A DNA stretch of 64,000 nt from Caballeronia turbans (GCA_001544655.2 FCOD02000009.1:124001-188000), one strand, 5' to 3'; positions 25,915 through 35,812 are shown, counted from the stretch's first letter. A program made the numbers and translations. Notes: a model not told the origin generated them from the sequence alone.

Positions 25915-26787
25915 TCACGAAACCGACACGATGTCGTTTCCGGACCCGCGCTGCGCCAGAATCGTGTCGATGGCGCGGGCGTCGCGCACCGTCGGCAGGT
26001 CGAAACGCGCGTTGCGCACGGCGCCGTAGTCGAGCGCCGCGATCACGAGCTCCTCGCGTGCCGACTCGCTCTGCGCGAGGATCTCGCCACGCGGGCCGAC
26101 GATGCGCGAGCCGCCCCAGAATTGCAGCGTGCCTTCCCGTCCGACGCGATTGGCGAACACGATCGGCAGGCCATAGACGAGCGCGTGAGCCCGCAACACG
26201 GTGTCCCAGCCGCGCGGGTTGTCGAATTCTGTGCCGACGGCTTCGACGGCCGAACTGACCGGCGCGGCGCACAAGGTCGCGCCGTCGCGCGCCAGGCGAT
26301 GCATCAGCGCGGGGCTCCACAGGTCGGCGCAGATCGGCGTCGCGACGCGCCAGCGCGGATCGTCCGGCATCGGGAACTGGTCGAGGCACTCGCCGTGTCC
26401 GTAGTACTTGCCGTCGTCGAGCTTTCCGTAGGTCGCCAGCGCGATCTTCCGATGCACCTGCGCCACGCGCCCCGCATGCAGCGTCGCGACGCTGTTGTAG
26501 AACGACGCGCCCGGCGCCTCCTCGATGAAACCGACCACGGCGCACAGCGACGTACAGCAGCGCGCGAGTTCGAGCAGCGTCTCGTCGTCGCGCGTGATGG
26601 CGAGCTTCAGCGCGTGCTCACCCGCGCCATGCCCCACGAGCGACAACTCGGGAAACACGAGCAAACGCACGCCGCGCGCCGCGGCTTCTTCGATCACCCG
26701 CCGATGCGCCGCGGCATTCGCCGCGAGATCGCCGACGACCGTCTCGACCTGCGCGGCCGCGACGAGCAAGGGTTGCGTCGCGCGCAT
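25915..26787 (-). CDS. Carbon-nitrogen hydrolase (nitrilase superfamily)
   Basis: This 290-residue hydrolase has the Glu-Lys-Cys triad: Glu in LVFPELSLVGHG, Lys in VHRKIALATYG and Cys in TPICADLWSPALM. The family cleaves amides, carbamoyl amines or nitriles in the cytoplasm. It starts 3 bp after the OpuC-like binding protein gene and precedes the Rieske oxygenase by 79 bp, so it belongs to the amine operon. It may remove an amide or N-carbamoyl/formyl group from a pathway intermediate. It lacks a glutaminase/NAD synthetase fusion, and the substrate cannot be assigned. Confidence 0.85.
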   Translation of the reverse strand: MRATQPLLVAAAQVETVVGDLAANAAAHRRVIEEAAARGVRLLVFPELSLVGHGAGEHALKLAITRDDETLLELARCCTSLCAVVGFIEEAPGASFYNSVATLHAGRVAQVHRKIALATYGKLDDGKYYGHGECLDQFPMPDDPRWRVATPICADLWSPALMHRLARDGATLCAAPVSSAVEAVGTEFDNPRGWDTVLRAHALVYGLPIVFANRVGREGTLQFWGGSRIVGPRGEILAQSESAREELVIAALDYGAVRNARFDLPTVRDARAIDTILAQRGSGNDIVSVS

Positions 26788-26790
26788 GGA

Positions 26791-27714
26791 TCAGAGCAGG
26801 CCGGCCGACTTGAGGAACGCGCTCGATACGTCGCCGAGCGACTTCTTCTGGACGTCGACTTCGGCGTTCAGGCGCGCCATCGTTGCGTCGTCGAGCTTGG
26901 CGGACAGCGCGTTCAGGACGCCCGCGAGATTCGGGTTGGCGTCGAGTGTCGCCTTGCGCGCGACCGGCGTCAGCGCATACGCCGGGAAGAAGTTCTTGTC
27001 GTCGCGCAGCACGATGAAGTCGAACGCGGGCACGCGGCCATCGGTCGTGAAGACGAGCGCGGTATCGACCTGACGATCCTTCAGCGCCTGATACGTGAGG
27101 CCCGAATCCATCCGCTTGATCTGCGCCGGCCCGAAGTGGAAGCCATATTCCTTCTCGAGCGGACGCAGACCGTCGGGCCGCGCGTAGAACTCGGAATTGC
27201 ACGCGAAGGTCAGCTCCTTGCCGCCGTTGAGCACCTTCGCGAGATCGCTGAGCGTGGCGATGCCGAGTTTTTGCGCGACGTCGCGGTTCATCGCGAGGCC
27301 GTACGTATCGTTCGCCTTCGACGGATCGAGCCAGACGAGACCCTTCTGCGCGTCGAGTTCCTTCACGCGCGCATAGGTCTGCTGCGGATCGAGCTTGTCG
27401 GTCACCTTGTTATAGGTGATCAGCGACGTGCCGGTGTATTCCCAGTACACGTCCACTTGTCCGTTCTCCTGCGCCTGACGCAGCACCGTGCTGCCCATGC
27501 CGTCCTTCTTCACGACCGTGAAGCCCTTCGCCTGCAGCAGTTGCGTGGTCATCTCCGCGAGCAGCACCTGCTCGGTGAAGTTTTTCCCGCCGACGGTTAT
27601 GGTCGATGCAGCCCGCGCGGACTGACCGACGCCCAGCGCGCCGACGGCGAGCGTGAACAAAGATGCGCCGAGCAGGCGCGACCACAGCTTGCGTGACAAT
27701 AGCGGCTTGAACAT
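26791..27714 (-). CDS. Quaternary-amine ABC transporter substrate-binding protein (OpuCC/OsmF-like)
   Basis: This 307-residue periplasmic binding protein has an N-terminal signal peptide ending near GQSARAAST. It then shows TITVGGKNFTEQVLLAEM, VYWEYTGTSLITY and the C-terminal lobe of the OpuAC/OpuC family, which binds glycine betaine, carnitine, choline or proline betaine in an aromatic cage. ATG 27714 is preferred over a TTG at 27741. It is encoded last of the four transporter genes, 23 bp downstream of the second permease gene. It is the clearest pointer to a quaternary ammonium substrate for the island. Confidence 0.88.
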   Translation of the reverse strand: MFKPLLSRKLWSRLLGASLFTLAVGALGVGQSARAASTITVGGKNFTEQVLLAEMTTQLLQAKGFTVVKKDGMGSTVLRQAQENGQVDVYWEYTGTSLITYNKVTDKLDPQQTYARVKELDAQKGLVWLDPSKANDTYGLAMNRDVAQKLGIATLSDLAKVLNGGKELTFACNSEFYARPDGLRPLEKEYGFHFGPAQIKRMDSGLTYQALKDRQVDTALVFTTDGRVPAFDFIVLRDDKNFFPAYALTPVARKATLDANPNLAGVLNALSAKLDDATMARLNAEVDVQKKSLGDVSSAFLKSAGLL

Positions 27715-27737
27715 GGGCTTCGGTTCCCCGAGAAGGA

Positions 27738-28454
27738 TCAACGTTGAGGACTGACGCCGCGCGGCACCAGCCAGTGCTGAAGCTGCGCGACGAACAGATC
27801 GGTGGCGACCGCGAGCAGGGCGGTCGGGATGGCGCCGGCAAGCAACATCGAAAAATCATTCAGGTCGATGCCGGTAAAGATAAGTTCGCCGAGTCCGCCG
27901 CCGCCGACGAGAAACGCCAGCGGCGCGGTGCCCACGGTGATCGCGAGCGCGGTGCGTACGCCCGCGAGGATCACGAACATCGCGTTGGGCAGTTCGACCT
28001 TGCGGAGAATCTGCCATTGCGTCATGCCGATGCCGTTGGCCGCTTCGATCAGCGCGGGCGGCACGGCGCGGATGCCTTCGTAGGTGTTCATCGCGATGGG
28101 CAGCAGCGTGGCGAGCCACAGCGCGAGAATCGCGGGCTTCGCGCCGATGCCGAACGCGCTCATCGCGAGCGCGAGAATCGCGAGTTTCGGCACTGCCTGA
28201 CCTGCGTTGAGCGCGAACATCACGAACTGTGCGGCGCGGCCGTTCGCCGGGCGGCTCAGCCAGATGCCGACCGGCACCGCGACGACGATCGCCGCAACGC
28301 CTGCGATCAGCACCATCAGCATTTGCTGGCCGGCCTGATACACGATGTCCGCGCGATACTGGCCGATCGACGCGAACCAGTTGTCCGCATGCGCCGATGC
28401 GCTGAGCACTGCCGTCAGCGAGCCGGTAGCGATGCGGGCGGCGCGTCCGTTCAT
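27738..28454 (-). CDS. ABC permease, OpuC/ProW type (second)
   Basis: This is a 238-residue integral membrane permease with an EAA loop LIEAANGIGMTQWQILRKVE, preceded by VPKLAILALAM and followed by LAFLVGGGGLGELIFTG. These are typical of OpuCB/OpuCD and YehW/YehY-like betaine importers. ATG 28454 overlaps the ATPase stop as ATGA, so the two are translationally coupled. The N-terminus includes a periplasmic or signal-like segment before the first TM helix. It pairs with the permease at 29638-30381. Confidence 0.88.
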   Translation of the reverse strand: MNGRAARIATGSLTAVLSASAHADNWFASIGQYRADIVYQAGQQMLMVLIAGVAAIVVAVPVGIWLSRPANGRAAQFVMFALNAGQAVPKLAILALAMSAFGIGAKPAILALWLATLLPIAMNTYEGIRAVPPALIEAANGIGMTQWQILRKVELPNAMFVILAGVRTALAITVGTAPLAFLVGGGGLGELIFTGIDLNDFSMLLAGAIPTALLAVATDLFVAQLQHWLVPRGVSPQR

Positions 28455-29641
28455 CGCGCACCTCCGAGCACGAGCGCGGGTTCGGGCGCATCGGGCGTGG
28501 CAGCGGGAACATGCGGCGACGCCTCGCCCGACGCGCACGCCGCGCGCGCCATCAGCGCGATGCGTTCGTGCGTCACATAACCGATGAAGCGCCCGTCGGC
28601 ATCGACGCCCGGCAGCCACGTCGCGCCGTGCGCGAGCAGCATCGACATGACGGAGCGCAGGTCGTCGGTCGCACGTGCCAGGGCAGGCAGCGGGCGCAGT
28701 TGCGCGGCTTCGAGCGTGGCACCGCCAGCGGCGAGTTCCATCGAACCGATATGACCCACGGGCTTGTCTTGCGCATCGAGCACGACGAGCGTGTCGGCCA
28801 GGTGATCGCGCAGCAGCGCACGCGCATCCGCGCTCGAAAAGCCCAAACGCGCGACGCGTGCCGGTTCCAGCGCCGCATCGGCTGCGCGCATCAGGCGAAG
28901 GCGCTTCAATGCGCGGTCGGCGCCGACGAAATCCGCGACGAACGCGCTTGCCGGGCGCGCCAGCAGCTCGTCCGGGCTCGCCATCTGCTCTATCTTGCCG
29001 TCGCGAAAGATGGCCACCTTGTCGCCCATCTTCATCGCCTCGTCGATGTCGTGGCTCACGAACATCACGGTCTTTCTCAGGCTCTTCTGGATGTGGCGGA
29101 ATTCGTCCTGAATCGACGTGCGGTTGATCGGATCGATCGCGCCGAACGGCTCGTCCATCAGCATCACCGGCGGATCGGCGGCGAGCGCCCGCGCCACGCC
29201 GACGCGCTGCTGCTGTCCGCCTGACAGATCGCGCGGATAGCACGGCATGAAGGTCGCCGGATCGAGCGATACCATCGCCAGCAGTGTTTCCGTGCGCTCG
29301 CGGATGCGCGCCTTGTCCCAGCCGAGCATCTGCGGCACGAGCGCGATGTTTTCCGCCACCGTCATGTTCGGGAAGAGGCCGACCTGCTGGATCGCATAGC
29401 CGATGCGCCGCCGCAGCTCGACGATGTCGAAGCCGGCCGTATCGACACCGCCGATCAGGATCTGGCCCGACGTCGGCTGCACGAGCCGGTTGATCATCTT
29501 GAGCGTCGTGGTCTTGCCGCAGCCGGACGGCCCGAGCAGCACGCACAGTTCGCCTTCTTCGACCGTCATCGAGATGTCGTCGACGACCGGCTTTGCGCCG
29601 CGCAACGCAAAGCGCTTGGTCAGGTTTCGAAGCTCGATCAT
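28451..29641 (-). CDS. ABC ATPase with CBS domains, OpuCA/ProV type
   Basis: This is a 396-residue nucleotide-binding subunit. Walker A is GPSGCGKTTTLKM, the signature is LSGGQQQRVGVARALA and Walker B is PVMLMDEPFGAID. After about residue 250 two CBS-like segments follow (LVVLDAQDKPVGHIGSMEL and PGVDADGRFIGYVTH). In OpuA-type systems these sense ionic strength or cyclic dinucleotides and gate transport. Start ATG 29641 overlaps the preceding permease stop (ATGA). The protein should drive betaine uptake with both permeases and the binding protein. Confidence 0.9.
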   Translation of the reverse strand: MIELRNLTKRFALRGAKPVVDDISMTVEEGELCVLLGPSGCGKTTTLKMINRLVQPTSGQILIGGVDTAGFDIVELRRRIGYAIQQVGLFPNMTVAENIALVPQMLGWDKARIRERTETLLAMVSLDPATFMPCYPRDLSGGQQQRVGVARALAADPPVMLMDEPFGAIDPINRTSIQDEFRHIQKSLRKTVMFVSHDIDEAMKMGDKVAIFRDGKIEQMASPDELLARPASAFVADFVGADRALKRLRLMRAADAALEPARVARLGFSSADARALLRDHLADTLVVLDAQDKPVGHIGSMELAAGGATLEAAQLRPLPALARATDDLRSVMSMLLAHGATWLPGVDADGRFIGYVTHERIALMARAACASGEASPHVPAATPDAPEPALVLGGAR

Positions 29642-30381
29642 CGTCCCTCCGCCGGGGTGGCTGCCGCATTGACGAGAGGCGCCGCGAGCGGCGGCTGCAG
29701 CCCGCCGCGCCGCCAGAGGAAGCGCACCCGGCGCGGGCGCATGCCTTCCGGCGTAAGACGCCATTGCAGGGCGGCGAGGCCCAGATCGGCGAGGATCGCG
29801 AGCAGCGCGACGATCACCGCGCCCGCTACGAGCTGGCGCGGGTCCGACTGCGAGATGCCGCGGCTGATGAGCCGCCCGAGCCCGCCCGCGCCGATATACG
29901 TCGCGATCGCCGCGATACCGATGTTCATCACCACGGCCATGCGCACGCCCGCCATGATGATCGGCACGGCGATCGGCATTTCGACGCGATACAGCCGCTG
30001 CCACGGCGTCATCCCCATGCCGAGCGCGGCTTCGCGCAGAGCGGGGTCGAGGTTGCGGATCGCGGCGTAGGTGTTGCGCAGGATGGGCAACTGGGAATAG
30101 AGAAATAGCGCGATGGCGGCGGGCAGAAAGCCGATGCCCTGGCCGATCAGCGACAGCACCGGAATCAGCAGGCCGAAAAGCGCGATGGATGGAATCGTCA
30201 TCAGCATCGCGGCGGTGTAGAGCACGACGCGGGCGAGCCGCTCATCGAGCGTGATGACGATGCCGAGCGCGACGCCCGTCACGATCGCGCAGCCGACCCC
30301 GGCCAGCACGAGCAGCATGTGATCGACGAGCATATGCCCGATCGATGCCGCGTTATTCCAGATGAAAACCAGTGTATCCAC
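29638..30381 (-). CDS. ABC permease, OpuC/ProW type (first gene of operon)
   Basis: This is a 247-residue permease with the EAA loop LREAALGMGMTPWQRLYRVEMP, split by conserved Gly, and a typical IPSIALFGLLIP helix. The start is taken at GTG 30381, reading VDTLVFIWNN, because GGGAGGG lies about eight bases upstream. The open frame extends 40 codons further without a comparable ribosome site. It is the first gene of the 11-kb operon and is divergent from the second LysR gene; the shared 299-bp region contains a 25-bp palindrome. Confidence 0.87.
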   Translation of the reverse strand: MDTLVFIWNNAASIGHMLVDHMLLVLAGVGCAIVTGVALGIVITLDERLARVVLYTAAMLMTIPSIALFGLLIPVLSLIGQGIGFLPAAIALFLYSQLPILRNTYAAIRNLDPALREAALGMGMTPWQRLYRVEMPIAVPIIMAGVRMAVVMNIGIAAIATYIGAGGLGRLISRGISQSDPRQLVAGAVIVALLAILADLGLAALQWRLTPEGMRPRRVRFLWRRGGLQPPLAAPLVNAAATPAEGR

Positions 30382-30560
30382 TGCGGCCCTCCCGCGCACC
30401 GATGCCAGCGTTGGTCGAATGTAACGGGCCAAAATCGGCTGGACCGACACAAACTCGACATCTACTGTCACCAATCCGACTCGGCCTGTGCGACCGCACA
30501 CGACGCCCGCGCATCGTGGGTCGTGACGTGCGAATATTTAGCATAAGACAAACTGATGGT

Positions 30561-30585
30561 CGTCATCGGCGGTTTGCTGATGACG
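30561..30585. promoter_or_regulatory. Palindrome CGTCATC-N11-GATGACG, candidate LysR operator
   Basis: Perfect 7-bp arms with an 11-base spacer lie in the divergent region between the OpuC-type permease gene and the LysR gene. The dyad is 95 bp upstream of the LysR start and 180 bp upstream of the permease start. Its half-sites ATC/GAT resemble those of LysR-type boxes. It is the strongest dyad seen in that region. Confidence 0.45.
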
Positions 30586-30680
30586 CCAGGGCCATCCCCC
30601 GAAAGGCGCATGATGAGCGCCGCGCCGCGCCGCGCCGCGGTTTCCAGATCCAATGCACCAGGCAGCATCACGGAGTCTCG

Positions 30681-31661
30681 ATGAGACGCACCCCATCACC
30701 GCTCGACCTGCGCGCGCTGCAGGCTTTCGTCGCCGTTTGCGAGACCGGCTCGATGACCGCGGCTGCACGCCGCCTTGGTTTGAGCCAGAGCGCGGTGAGC
30801 CAGTCGATCGCATCGCTCGAACGCGAGCAGGGCACGGCGCTGTTCGATCGCGACAGCCGTCCGCCGCGTCCGAACCGCGCCGGGCGCGCGCTGCTCGAAC
30901 TCGCGGGTCCGCTGCTCGATCACGCGCAGATGGTGAGCGCGCGCATCGGCGATGCGTCGCTTGCGGGCGCGTTGCCGTTGCGGCTCGGCTGTGTCGATTC
31001 CTTCGCGGCAACGGTCGGCCCTGAACTGATCCGCGCGATGTCCGGCTCGGCGCGGCAGATCTCGTTATGGTCGGGTTTGACGCCCGGCCTGTCGGCGCAG
31101 ATGCACGCGCGCGAAGTCGATGTCGTCGTCTGCACGCAGACCGCGTTGAATGACGCGCGCATCGTCGAAGTGCCGTTGTTTTCGGAGGCGTTCGTGGCCG
31201 TGGTATCGCGCCGCTGGCTCGAAGAGCGCGAGCCGCTTCGACACGATGCGTCGGCGTGGCGCACGCTCGCCGATGAGCTGCCGCTGATCCGCTATACCGC
31301 GCGCTCCGTCATCGGCCAGCAGGTCGATCGCTTCGCGCGGCATCTCGGCATCGAAAGCCCGCGCCGTTTCGAATTCGACGCAACCGATCCGCTGCTGAGC
31401 CTCGTCAGCGCGAAACTCGGTTTCGCCATTTCGACGCCCTTGTGTCTCTGGCAGGCGCGGCATTATCTCGACGCGATCGCCGTATTGCCGCTGCCCGAAG
31501 GACGTCTCGCGCGACGCGAGTTTTTCGTGCTGCATCGGCAAGGGGAATGGGACGATTTCGTCGATGAGACCGTCACGCTCACGCGCCGCGTGCTCGATCA
31601 CCTGATTCGTCCCGCACTCACGCGCGCCGTGCCGACGCTGCCGGACGATGCGCTGTTATGA
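30681..31661 (+). CDS. LysR-family regulator (paralogue of the one at 17060)
   Basis: This 326-residue LTTR is supported at ATG 30681 by CGGAG six bases upstream. The HTH is DLRALQAFVAVCETGSMTAA with LSQSAVSQSIASLEREQG. The effector domain shares FDATDPLLSLV, CVDSFAATVGP, SGLTPGLS and PLCLWQAR with the LysR at 17060-18061. It is divergent from the OpuC-type operon and is followed 39 bp later by hutG on the same strand. It probably controls both arms in response to a pathway metabolite. Confidence 0.9.
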   Translation: MRRTPSPLDLRALQAFVAVCETGSMTAAARRLGLSQSAVSQSIASLEREQGTALFDRDSRPPRPNRAGRALLELAGPLLDHAQMVSARIGDASLAGALPLRLGCVDSFAATVGPELIRAMSGSARQISLWSGLTPGLSAQMHAREVDVVVCTQTALNDARIVEVPLFSEAFVAVVSRRWLEEREPLRHDASAWRTLADELPLIRYTARSVIGQQVDRFARHLGIESPRRFEFDATDPLLSLVSAKLGFAISTPLCLWQARHYLDAIAVLPLPEGRLARREFFVLHRQGEWDDFVDETVTLTRRVLDHLIRPALTRAVPTLPDDALL

Positions 31662-31700
31662 CTTCCTTGTCGCAAACCACTTCACAATCGACATCATTCA

Positions 31701-32498
31701 ATGGACGATCTCTACACGCTCGAACGCGGCGATGGGCCGCTGCTGCTCTCGATCCCGCACCTCGGCACGATCATCCCCGACGATCTGCGCGACCGGTACA
31801 CGGATATCGCGCTGACGGTTGCCGACACCGACTGGCACCTCGACCGGCTCTATGCGTTCGCGCAGCAGCTCGGCGCAACGATCCTCGGCGCACGCATGTC
31901 GCGCTATGTGATCGATCTCAACCGGCCTTCGTCCGATGAAAGCCTTTATCCAGGGCAGACGACGACCGGCCTGTGCCCCGATCTGACGTTCCGTGGCGAG
32001 CCGGTGTACCGCGAAGGCTGCGTACCCGATGCCGCCGAAAAACAGCGTCGCGTCGCGAAGTACTGGAAGCCGTATCACGACAGGATCGTCGTCGAGCTTG
32101 CGCGCCTTCGCGAGCGGCACGCCAATGTGCTGCTGTGGGAAGCGCATTCGATTGCGAGCGTGTTGCCTCGTCTGTTCGACGGCAAGCTGCCGGACCTGAA
32201 CATCGGCACGCAGGATGGCCGCACGGCGGCGGCATCGGTGATGAAAGCCGTGACGGATGCGGCCGCGCGGAGCGATTACTCATGGATCGCGAACGGACGT
32301 TTCAAAGGCGGCTTCATCACGCGGAACTATGCGGCGCCGCAGGACGGGATTCACGCCGTGCAACTGGAGATGTGCCAGTCCGCCTACATGGACGAAGCAC
32401 CCCCGTTCGATTACCTGCCGGCAAAAGCCGAAGCGATCCAGCCGACGCTGCGCGATATGGTCGGCGGCGCGCTCGACGCTGTCGTGGCGTTGTCCTGA
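31701..32498 (+). CDS. hutG: N-formylglutamate deformylase family protein
   Basis: This is a 265-residue member of the N-formylglutamate amidohydrolase (FGase) family. Hallmarks are PLLLSIPHLGTIIPDDL at the N-terminus, DTDWHLDRLY, YVIDLNRPS and the C-terminal GIHAVQLEMCQSAYMDE. The metal-binding His and Glu residues typical of the family are present. HutG releases formate and glutamate in the last step of one histidine pathway. It stands next to the LysR regulator of the amine operon and without other hut enzymes, so it may instead deformylate an N-formyl intermediate of that pathway. The ribosome site at ATG 31701 is weak. Confidence 0.85.
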   Translation: MDDLYTLERGDGPLLLSIPHLGTIIPDDLRDRYTDIALTVADTDWHLDRLYAFAQQLGATILGARMSRYVIDLNRPSSDESLYPGQTTTGLCPDLTFRGEPVYREGCVPDAAEKQRRVAKYWKPYHDRIVVELARLRERHANVLLWEAHSIASVLPRLFDGKLPDLNIGTQDGRTAAASVMKAVTDAAARSDYSWIANGRFKGGFITRNYAAPQDGIHAVQLEMCQSAYMDEAPPFDYLPAKAEAIQPTLRDMVGGALDAVVALS

Positions 32499-32787
32499 GG
32501 CGTCGGCGGGCCGTTCGGGATAGCGCGCCGACTCCGCCAGCGGAGCCGATCACGCCGCGGCGCGAACTAGTCGAGCTCCGCGCCCTCGGCTCGGAATGAG
32601 GGTGATGGTCGCGATGACATCGACGATATGGACGCACTTTCGTCAGATAGCCCGGCATGCTGTCTGCGGCGGTGAACGCATCGATTCATGCGACAATCGA
32701 GCCCGCAAGAAATACAGGCAATGGGCTCTGGAGATACACGTGACCACGCGAGCGACGAGCTTCTGACGACGCTCGAGAGCGAGATCG

Positions 32788-32977
32788 CATTGCGGGCTGG
32801 CGGGGACGCAGCGTGATCGGCGCCTCCGATGCGAGCTGCCGCAGCGCCTCGCGGACCGGCGTGCGCGAGCATGCGAAGCGCTCGGAAAAGCTCGGTTTCC
32901 TCCAGCCGCGAACCGGGCGGCAGCCGCCCCGACACGCCGGGGCGAAGCGTGCCGCCATTTCCGGTTACGCTTGTCAT
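32788..32977 (-). pseudogene. Frameshifted remnant of a GntR-family regulator
   Basis: On the minus strand, one frame gives VSGRLPPGSRLEETEL and, after one extra base near 32887, the next frame continues SERFACSRTPVREALRQLAS followed by LRPRQPA. Joined together, these are the winged helix of a FadR-type GntR regulator. The effector domain does not continue in any frame, so only the DNA-binding half remains and it is frameshifted. It occupies the 545-bp gap between hutG and argG; nothing else was recognised there. Confidence 0.6.
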
Positions 32978-33031
32978 TTGTCCGGCCATCGCGGACTCGA
33001 TAGTCCGACCAGTTTTCCATTAATCGATTAG

Positions 33032-34375
<1,344 letters not shown>

Positions 34376-34414
34376 CGTTCAAGGTTTCTTCGCGGTTTCG
34401 CTGAAGTACACGAG

Positions 34415-34449
34415 CGGCCATCGGTCTTCGCACCGGTGGCCGTTTTTTT
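34415..34449 (+). terminator. Intrinsic terminator of argG
   Basis: An 11-bp stem (CGGCCATCGGT / ACCGGTGGCCG, one G-T pair) with a 6-base loop is followed by seven T residues at 34443-34449. It lies 39 bases after the argG stop. Confidence 0.85.
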
Positions 34450-34539
34450 GTGCCCGCCGAGTTCGTGCCTGCCTCTGCTTCGTATAGACGGGCTCGCACT
34501 GTGTCGCAAGTTGCGAGCTTGCGGGCGTCGCGCAGCGAT

Positions 34540-35754
34540 TCAGCGACGCCGGCGTTGGTGAACTGAAGAAAGTAGCAGGATGGTCGCGACGCAAAACCCC
34601 GCACCGACATAGAACGTCGCTGCTGCACTCACCCGATCCCATATCGCTCCAGCGAGAATGCTGGACAGCAACGTAACGCCCCCGCTAAACAGGTTGAAGA
34701 AGCCGAACGCCGTGCCGCGCGAGTCAGCCGGCGCAGCGTGGGCAACCATGGTCGCGAGGAGACCCTGTGTCATGCCCATATGCATCCCCCATAGGACGAC
34801 GCCCGCAAGCACGAAGCCCCAATGCGCACTCTGCGCGAGCATGATGTCAGCGGCGCAAAGCACGAGAAGTCCACCGATCAGCAGACGCGTATGGCTGACT
34901 CTATCCGCGAGCTTGCCGAACGGATAGGCACAAATCGCGTACACGACATTCATCGCGACCATGACGAGCGGAACGAGCGCCACTTGCACGCCGCTTCCCA
35001 TCGCACGGAGAACCAGAAACGCCTCGCTGAAGCGCGCCAGTGAGAACACCGCACCGATGGTGACGACCCACCAATAGCCGCTGCCTAGTTCGACGAGCTT
35101 CTGCCAGCGGATCGGATTGGTGGCTTTGGCGCCTTCGGTGCCAGGCGCGTGCTCGGGCTCCTTGATGCCGAATGCGAGCAGTGCGACCGCAAGCACTCCC
35201 GGTATGACCGCGATCCAGAATGCGAGGCGATAGTTGTCCGACCAGGCGAGCATGATCCAGACGGCGAGCAGCGGGCCGAGGAATGCACCGACGGTATCGA
35301 GAGACTGACGCAAACCGTACGCAGCGCCGCGCAGATGCGGCGGCGTCACGTCAGCCACGAGCGCGTCCCGTGGCGCCCCTCTGATGCCTTTCCCTACTCG
35401 ATCCATGACGCGCGCGCCCACGACGACGCCGATCGTCGGCGCTACTGCGAACAGAGGCTTGCTCAGTGCCCCGAGCCCATAGCCCGCGACGGCGAGCCAT
35501 TTGCGATTCCGGAGATAGTCGCTCAGCGCGCCGGAGAACACCTTGACGACAGGCGCCGTTGCCTCCGCGATGCCTTCGATGACGCCAATCGTCGTGGCAC
35601 TCGCGCCGAGGCTCGCCATCATGAACATTGGCAGAAGGCTATGGATGATCTCCGACGAGACGTCCATGAGCAGGCTGACGCATCCGAGCACCCAGACGCT
35701 GCGAGGGATCTGGTGAAGAACGCCTGGTCTTTGTCGGCTTTTTATTCTTGGCAT
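34540..35754 (-). CDS. MFS transporter (NreB-like efflux subfamily)
   Basis: This 404-residue protein has 12 predicted TM helices. The motif DRVGKGIRGAPRDALVAD after TM3-4 and the start LGCVSLLMDVSSEIIHSLLP define an MFS subgroup often annotated as NreB-like or uncharacterised drug/metal efflux. ATG 35754 (MPRIKSRQRPG) fits the family start; the open frame upstream is not conserved. The C-terminus is Arg-rich, with no His tail like that of some nickel exporters. A truncated CsoR/FrmR-type repressor is divergently placed 58 bp away, which hints at former metal- or aldehyde-responsive control. Transport substrate unknown. Confidence 0.82.
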   Translation of the reverse strand: MPRIKSRQRPGVLHQIPRSVWVLGCVSLLMDVSSEIIHSLLPMFMMASLGASATTIGVIEGIAEATAPVVKVFSGALSDYLRNRKWLAVAGYGLGALSKPLFAVAPTIGVVVGARVMDRVGKGIRGAPRDALVADVTPPHLRGAAYGLRQSLDTVGAFLGPLLAVWIMLAWSDNYRLAFWIAVIPGVLAVALLAFGIKEPEHAPGTEGAKATNPIRWQKLVELGSGYWWVVTIGAVFSLARFSEAFLVLRAMGSGVQVALVPLVMVAMNVVYAICAYPFGKLADRVSHTRLLIGGLLVLCAADIMLAQSAHWGFVLAGVVLWGMHMGMTQGLLATMVAHAAPADSRGTAFGFFNLFSGGVTLLSSILAGAIWDRVSAAATFYVGAGFCVATILLLSSVHQRRRR

Positions 35755-35812
35755 GCAACACGGGTTCAGCTGGAAGTGACACTCACCCCTTACGTTATAC
35801 GCAATATCGTGC

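Noticed and set aside
33021-33030. 10-bp palindrome TAATCGATTA just upstream of argG
   Set aside because: Too short and AT-rich to separate from chance. No ArgR-type box could be made out around it.
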